Shown in pieces: positions 48,752-52,471 of a stretch of 52,471 nucleotides of DNA; position 1 is the stretch's first letter; each line of letters opens with the position of its first letter. The position numbers were made by a program, and so were the translations under genes. The notes beneath the pieces were generated by a model, which searched no databases, was not told the DNA's origin, and saw nothing but the letters and a program-made list of their open reading frames with translations. This DNA comes from Candidatus Krumholzibacteriia bacterium (lineage in GTDB: Bacteria; Krumholzibacteriota; Krumholzibacteriia; LZORAL124-64-63), in NCBI GenBank assembly GCA_024762975.1, contig JANTGJ010000008.1:1-52471 (forward strand), written 5' to 3'.

Positions 48752-50545
48752 TCAGGCCTGGACGGAATACTCCTCCGCTGTGATCTGTCGCTCCGCGATC
48801 CGGTCATGCAGCTTCGATCGCGGCACACCATCCTGCTTGGACAATCGACGGAGCGCCGCCTGGTAGGTGCGCAGCTCGTCGCCATCGACCGTGTCGGCCA
48901 GGACGTTGCGCGCCAGGACGGCCACCCGATCGAGTGCGTCGTGAACGTACAGCCGGGTCATGTCTGCCATCCCGGCCGCGGCTTCCTCACCCTCGGCGGC
49001 CGCGCGCTTGAGCGTGCGCAGCAGGGCACTTTCCGAGGCGTACGTCTCCATGATGATGTCCGCGCAGTCGGCGAGTACGCCCTGCTGTTCCTTCAGGCCC
49101 GCGCCGAACTTCTGGGCCGCCAGCCCCAGCACAGCCAGCACGACCTTTTTCATGTTGGCGACGGTATCGCCTTCCGCCTCCAGGTAGCCGGGCTCGCCGG
49201 GCTCGGTGAACGAGGGAAGGCCCGTCATCTCTTCGGCGACCTGCATGGCGGCCTGCAGGAGGGGCAGCTCGCCCTTCAATGCCTTCTTCATGATCATGCC
49301 GGGCACCAGCATACGGTTGATCTCGTTCGTGCCCTCGAAGATGCGGTTGATCCGCTCGTCGCGGTAGATGCGCTCGAGCGGATACTCCTGACAGTAACCG
49401 TATCCGCCCAGCATCTGCAGGCACTCCTCGGCTGCCAGTGCGCAGGCTTCGCTGGCGAAGACCTTGATCATCGAGCACTCGATGCCGAACTCCTCGACCT
49501 GCCCAATGCTCTTGCGATCGTAGGTCGGGTCGTTCTTGTCCAGCGTCGCGATCGCCACATCCAGCAAACCGGCGGTGCGATAGACCATCGATTCGGCGGC
49601 AAAGGTGGTGGCCGCCACCTGGGCGATCTTGCGGCGAATCAAGCCGAACTCGCACAGCGGCTGACCGAACTGTTTGCGCTGTTTCGTGTAGGGGAGGGCC
49701 GAAACCATGGCCAACTTGGCGCCACCGACGGTCGATGCCCCCAGCTTGAAACGGCCCACATTCAGGATGTTGAAGGCGATGTGGTGTCCCTTGCCGATCT
49801 CCCCCAGCAGATTGCCGACAGGAACCTTCACGTCCTCGAGGATGATGGGGCAGGTCGACGATCCCTTGATGCCCATCTTCTTCTCTTCGGGGCCGATCGT
49901 CACGCCGTCGCTGGTCAGGTCGACAATGAACCCGGTGAACTTCTCGCCGTCGATCTTGGCAAAGAGGATCACGATATCGGCGTAGCCCGCGTTGGTGATA
50001 TACTGTTTTGCACCGTTCAGGATGTAGTGCTTTCCGTCCTTGGTCAGTACGGCGGTCGTGGCGGCAGCCAGTGCATCCGATCCGCTTCCCGGTTCGGTCA
50101 ACGCATAGCAGGAGATCAATTCACCGGTGGCCAGCCGGGGCAGGTACTCCTGCTTCTGTTCGTCGGTTCCGAAGTAGACGATCGGCAGGGTTCCGATTCC
50201 GGATTGAGCGCCGTGGGTGACGGCGAAACTGCCGGCGGCCGAGATCTTCTCGCTGATGAGCATGATCGTGGCCTTGTCGCTGCCCATGCCGCCATAGGGT
50301 TCGGGAATGTCCGCCATCAGCAGACCCATCGGGCCGGCTTCCTTCAGCAGGTCTTTCCCCAGCTTGGTATTGCCCTGGTATTCGATCTCTTCCATCAGGG
50401 GCTGGTAGTATTTCTCCACGAATCCGTCCACCGTCGTGGCGAACATGCGTTGGGTCTCGTTGAAATCCTCGGGCGTGAATACATCGGCAGGCGCAGTTTC
50501 GCTCAGCAGGAACTCACCGCCGGTCGGGTACTTCTTGTCGGACAT
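48752..50545 (-). CDS. fadE: Acyl-CoA dehydrogenase, FadE-like long form
   Basis: 597 aa, the length of Bacillus FadE. First oxidation step of fatty acid beta-oxidation with FAD, passing electrons to ETF. FAD/substrate blocks: CYALTEPGSGSDA, GAKQYITNAGYAD, GIKGSSTCPIILEDVKVP, then the catalytic Glu in IFEGTNEINR. A C-terminal extension of about 150 residues follows, as in FadE/AcdA-like enzymes. ATG 50545 with AGAAGAAAG upstream; the frame is open to 50728. Third in a fadN-fadA-fadE-like operon. Confidence 0.93.
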   Translation of the reverse strand: MSDKKYPTGGEFLLSETAPADVFTPEDFNETQRMFATTVDGFVEKYYQPLMEEIEYQGNTKLGKDLLKEAGPMGLLMADIPEPYGGMGSDKATIMLISEKISAAGSFAVTHGAQSGIGTLPIVYFGTDEQKQEYLPRLATGELISCYALTEPGSGSDALAAATTAVLTKDGKHYILNGAKQYITNAGYADIVILFAKIDGEKFTGFIVDLTSDGVTIGPEEKKMGIKGSSTCPIILEDVKVPVGNLLGEIGKGHHIAFNILNVGRFKLGASTVGGAKLAMVSALPYTKQRKQFGQPLCEFGLIRRKIAQVAATTFAAESMVYRTAGLLDVAIATLDKNDPTYDRKSIGQVEEFGIECSMIKVFASEACALAAEECLQMLGGYGYCQEYPLERIYRDERINRIFEGTNEINRMLVPGMIMKKALKGELPLLQAAMQVAEEMTGLPSFTEPGEPGYLEAEGDTVANMKKVVLAVLGLAAQKFGAGLKEQQGVLADCADIIMETYASESALLRTLKRAAAEGEEAAAGMADMTRLYVHDALDRVAVLARNVLADTVDGDELRTYQAALRRLSKQDGVPRSKLHDRIAERQITAEEYSVQA

Positions 50546-50601
50546 CTTTCTTCTCCTTGTACGCCGATTGTTTCGGCTTCGCGGGACGTGAGCCCCGCGG
50601 A

Positions 50602-51786
50602 TCAGATCGCTTCGAACACACCAGCTGCGCCCATTCCCGTCCCGATGCACATCGTAACGAGAGCGTACTTGCCGCTGCGGCGTTTCAATTCGTGCAACGC
50701 GGTGGCGGTCAGCTTGGCGCCGGTGCAACCGAGGGGGTGCCCCAGGGCGATGGCTCCGCCGTTGGCGTTGATCCGTTCGTCGGTCGGGTCCAGTTCCAGG
50801 CCCTGCAGTACGGCCAGGCTCTGAGCGGCGAACGCCTCGTTCAGTTCGATGACGTCCATCTGTTCCAGCTTCAGACCCAGCCGGTTCAGCAGTTGTGGTA
50901 CCGCCGCCAACGGGCCGATGCCCATGATCTCGGGCGCGACACCGGCGACCTGATAGCCGACAAATCGCGCCAACGGTTCAGCGCCGATCTCGGCGGCGAA
51001 CTCGGGCGTGCATAGGAGCGCGGCGGCCGCCCCATCACTCATCTGGCTGCTGTTGCCGGCGGTGACGGTTCCCCCCTGCTTGAAGGCCGGGCGCAGTTTG
51101 GCCAGGGCCTCTGCCGTGGTGTCGGCACGGGGGCCCTCATCGGTAGCGAATTCAACCTCCCGCAGCTTGGGCCGGCCGTCTTCGGCCTGGGCCGGCAGTG
51201 CGGCATGCACGGGCACGATCTCGTCGGCGAAGCGGCCGCCCTGGATCGCCGCGATTGCCTTGCGATGGCTGTGGTAGGCGAACTCGTCCTGCGCCTCGCG
51301 GGTGAGCGAATGCTGGACGACCAGATTTTCCGCCGTCAGTCCCATGTTGGTCAGAGTCTGCGGCGCTTCACTGGCAACCCGTGGGTTGGGCAGATAGCGC
51401 AGGCCGCCCATCGGGATCATGGACATGCTCTCGACGCCGCCGGCGATGGCCGCGTCGACCTGGCCGGTCATGATCTTCAGTGCAGCGTAGTTGATCGTTT
51501 CCAACCCCGAGGAGCAGAAGCGATTGACGGTCATCCCGGGCACGGTGTCGGGCAAACCGGACATCAATGCGATATTGCGGCCCACGTTCATGCCCTGCTC
51601 ACCTTCGGGCATGGCACAGCCGATGATCATGTCCCCGATGCGAGCCGGGTCCAGATTCGGCAGCGAGGCCAGGATACTGCGCACGACTTCGGCACCCAGA
51701 TCATCCGGACGGGTATGGCGCAGGCTGCCCCGGGGGGCTTTGCCGACCGCGGAGCGGCGGGCGGTGGCTACGACGACTTCTCTCAT
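50602..51786 (-). CDS. fadA: Acetyl-CoA C-acyltransferase (thiolase) FadA
   Basis: 394 aa. Thiolytic cleavage of 3-ketoacyl-CoA. Nucleophile Cys91 in NRFCSSGLETIN, His in GGAIALGHPLGCTGA with the second Cys in GCTGA, and the C-terminal CIGTGMGAAGVFEAI. Start ATG 51786 with AGGAGAACGAG upstream. Middle gene of the operon; spacing of 16 nt from the fadN stop and about 57 nt to fadE. Confidence 0.96.
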   Translation of the reverse strand: MREVVVATARRSAVGKAPRGSLRHTRPDDLGAEVVRSILASLPNLDPARIGDMIIGCAMPEGEQGMNVGRNIALMSGLPDTVPGMTVNRFCSSGLETINYAALKIMTGQVDAAIAGGVESMSMIPMGGLRYLPNPRVASEAPQTLTNMGLTAENLVVQHSLTREAQDEFAYHSHRKAIAAIQGGRFADEIVPVHAALPAQAEDGRPKLREVEFATDEGPRADTTAEALAKLRPAFKQGGTVTAGNSSQMSDGAAAALLCTPEFAAEIGAEPLARFVGYQVAGVAPEIMGIGPLAAVPQLLNRLGLKLEQMDVIELNEAFAAQSLAVLQGLELDPTDERINANGGAIALGHPLGCTGAKLTATALHELKRRSGKYALVTMCIGTGMGAAGVFEAI

Positions 51787-51802
51787 CTCGTTCTCCTTCC
51801 CG

Positions 51803-52471
51803 CTAGTTCCGCAGCGGCTTACCGGTTTTCAGGATGTGCTCCATGCGCTCGAGGGTCGGCCGCTGGCTGACCAATCGCAGGAAACTCTCGCGCTCATAGT
51901 CCAGCATGTCTTTCTCGGTCACCGTCGTGCCCGGTGGGACCTTGCCGCCGGCCAGGGTGGTAGCCAGCTCCATGCCGATCTTCATGTCGTATTCGGAGAT
52001 GTAGCCGCCTTCGCGCATGTTGTAGAGCACCGACTCGGCCAGCCCGATGCCGGCCGTACCCATCACCGGGATCGCGGTGTCGGGGCTGGGTGAGGCGTAG
52101 TTGCCACGGGCCAGCGCCAGCGCCAGGTCCTTGGCGTCCGCGGCCAGGTGGTCGCGGTTCATCGACCAGCGATCGCCCGGCCGCAGGAAGGAAAGCTCCC
52201 GGGCCTCGGCGCAGCTGGTTGCGACCTTGGCCATACCGATCGTCTCGAAGGTTTTCCGGAATGCGGGCTGCAGATCCTTCCGGTCCATCAGTTGGGCCAC
52301 GTTGCGCTGGTACAGACGCAGACAGCCTCCGCCTGCAGGAATCACGCCCGCGCCGAATTCGACCAGCCCGATGTAGGTTTCGGCTGCGCAACGCACCGCA
52401 TTGCCGGCCATGGTGAACTCGCAACCGCCACCCAGGGCCATGCCCGCGGGGGCGACGACGACCGGGACGCC
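51803..52471 (-). CDS. fadN: 3-hydroxyacyl-CoA dehydrogenase/enoyl-CoA hydratase FadN-like, C-terminal part (5' end outside window)
   Basis: About 222 residues are visible and the frame continues beyond the window. The visible part is the enoyl-CoA hydratase-like domain of FadN-type fusions: AGMALGGGCEFTMAG, YIGLVEFGAGVIPAGGG, then RELSFLRPGDRWSMNRDHL and the helical end (TVTEKDMLDYERESFLRLVSQ, RMEHILKTGKPLRN). Full-length relatives (about 790 aa) begin with a hydroxyacyl-CoA dehydrogenase module. The order fadN-fadA-fadE is that of Bacillus subtilis. First gene seen of the operon. Confidence 0.87.
   Translation of the reverse strand, partial: GVPVVVAPAGMALGGGCEFTMAGNAVRCAAETYIGLVEFGAGVIPAGGGCLRLYQRNVAQLMDRKDLQPAFRKTFETIGMAKVATSCAEARELSFLRPGDRWSMNRDHLAADAKDLALALARGNYASPSPDTAIPVMGTAGIGLAESVLYNMREGGYISEYDMKIGMELATTLAGGKVPPGTTVTEKDMLDYERESFLRLVSQRPTLERMEHILKTGKPLRN

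Noticed and set aside
1-52471. CRISPR arrays, rRNA, tRNA, insertion sequences, prophage genes
   Set aside because: No regularly spaced repeats, no TPsiC-type arms outside coding sequence, and no transposase or integrase motifs were seen.

Overview
The window looks like a piece of a GC-rich, free-living bacterial chromosome. Two secreted proteins end in a 'YPNPFNP' FlgD/Por-type C-terminal domain, a habit of the Fibrobacteres-Chlorobi-Bacteroidetes superphylum and neighbouring candidate phyla (Krumholzibacteriota, Eisenbacteria, Latescibacterota and similar). This placement is inferred from gene content; no rRNA or tRNA gene is present to test it.

Layout. 1-5268 (+): chemotaxis operon cheA(partial)-cheW-cheB-cheD-HDOD-cheY-cheX, with overlapping or nearly abutting genes. 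5269-5556: two long hairpins that share the same loop in opposite orientations. 5550-8884 (-): gatE-gatD, an archaeal-type Glu-tRNA(Gln) amidotransferase. 9176-9844 (+): rex. 9914-13187 (-): fabH, a SPOR-domain protein and a PutP-like Na+/solute symporter. 13357-15839 (+): a phosphoglycolate phosphatase-like HAD and a YgfK-like iron-sulfur oxidoreductase without its NAD(P)H module. 15882-19264: a small hypothetical (-), a methyltransferase (+) and a lipoprotein oligopeptidase B (+). 19388-23727 (-): a small secreted protein and a large GH13 enzyme. 23907-27019 (+): an AtuA-family protein, a membrane hypothetical and lemA. 27145-29558: a RiPP-like cassette with a 48-residue precursor (+) facing a convergent HprK-like/PqqD-like/radical SAM-SPASM operon (-). 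29676-33512: an FKBP isomerase (-), a FIST sensor (+) and a phosphohexomutase-like enzyme (+). 33526-42993: the phosphate regulon, phoB-phoR-phoU (-) divergent from pstS-pstC-pstA-pstB (+), with an 11-nt phased Pho-box-like array between them. 43124-45060: a multi-TM hypothetical (+) and pyrC (-). 45281-48682 (+): two tandem secreted beta-propeller proteins. 48752-52471 (-): a fadN-fadA-fadE-like beta-oxidation operon, with fadN cut by the window end.

Main discovery. Both tandem propeller genes are interrupted at the homologous position by an in-frame TGA (45638-45640 and 47375-47377). The reading frame continues undisturbed for more than 430 codons in each. A Cys lies just upstream (C-G-G-T-U and C-G-T-U), and both copies can form hairpins downstream, including one with a GGU loop and an A-U to C-G base-pair swap between copies. 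The simplest reading is a pair of undescribed extracytoplasmic selenoproteins with a Cys/Sec redox motif in a propeller loop. Other points of interest are the RiPP-like cassette, the archaeal-type GatDE in a bacterium, the loop-sharing hairpins and the Pho-box-like array.
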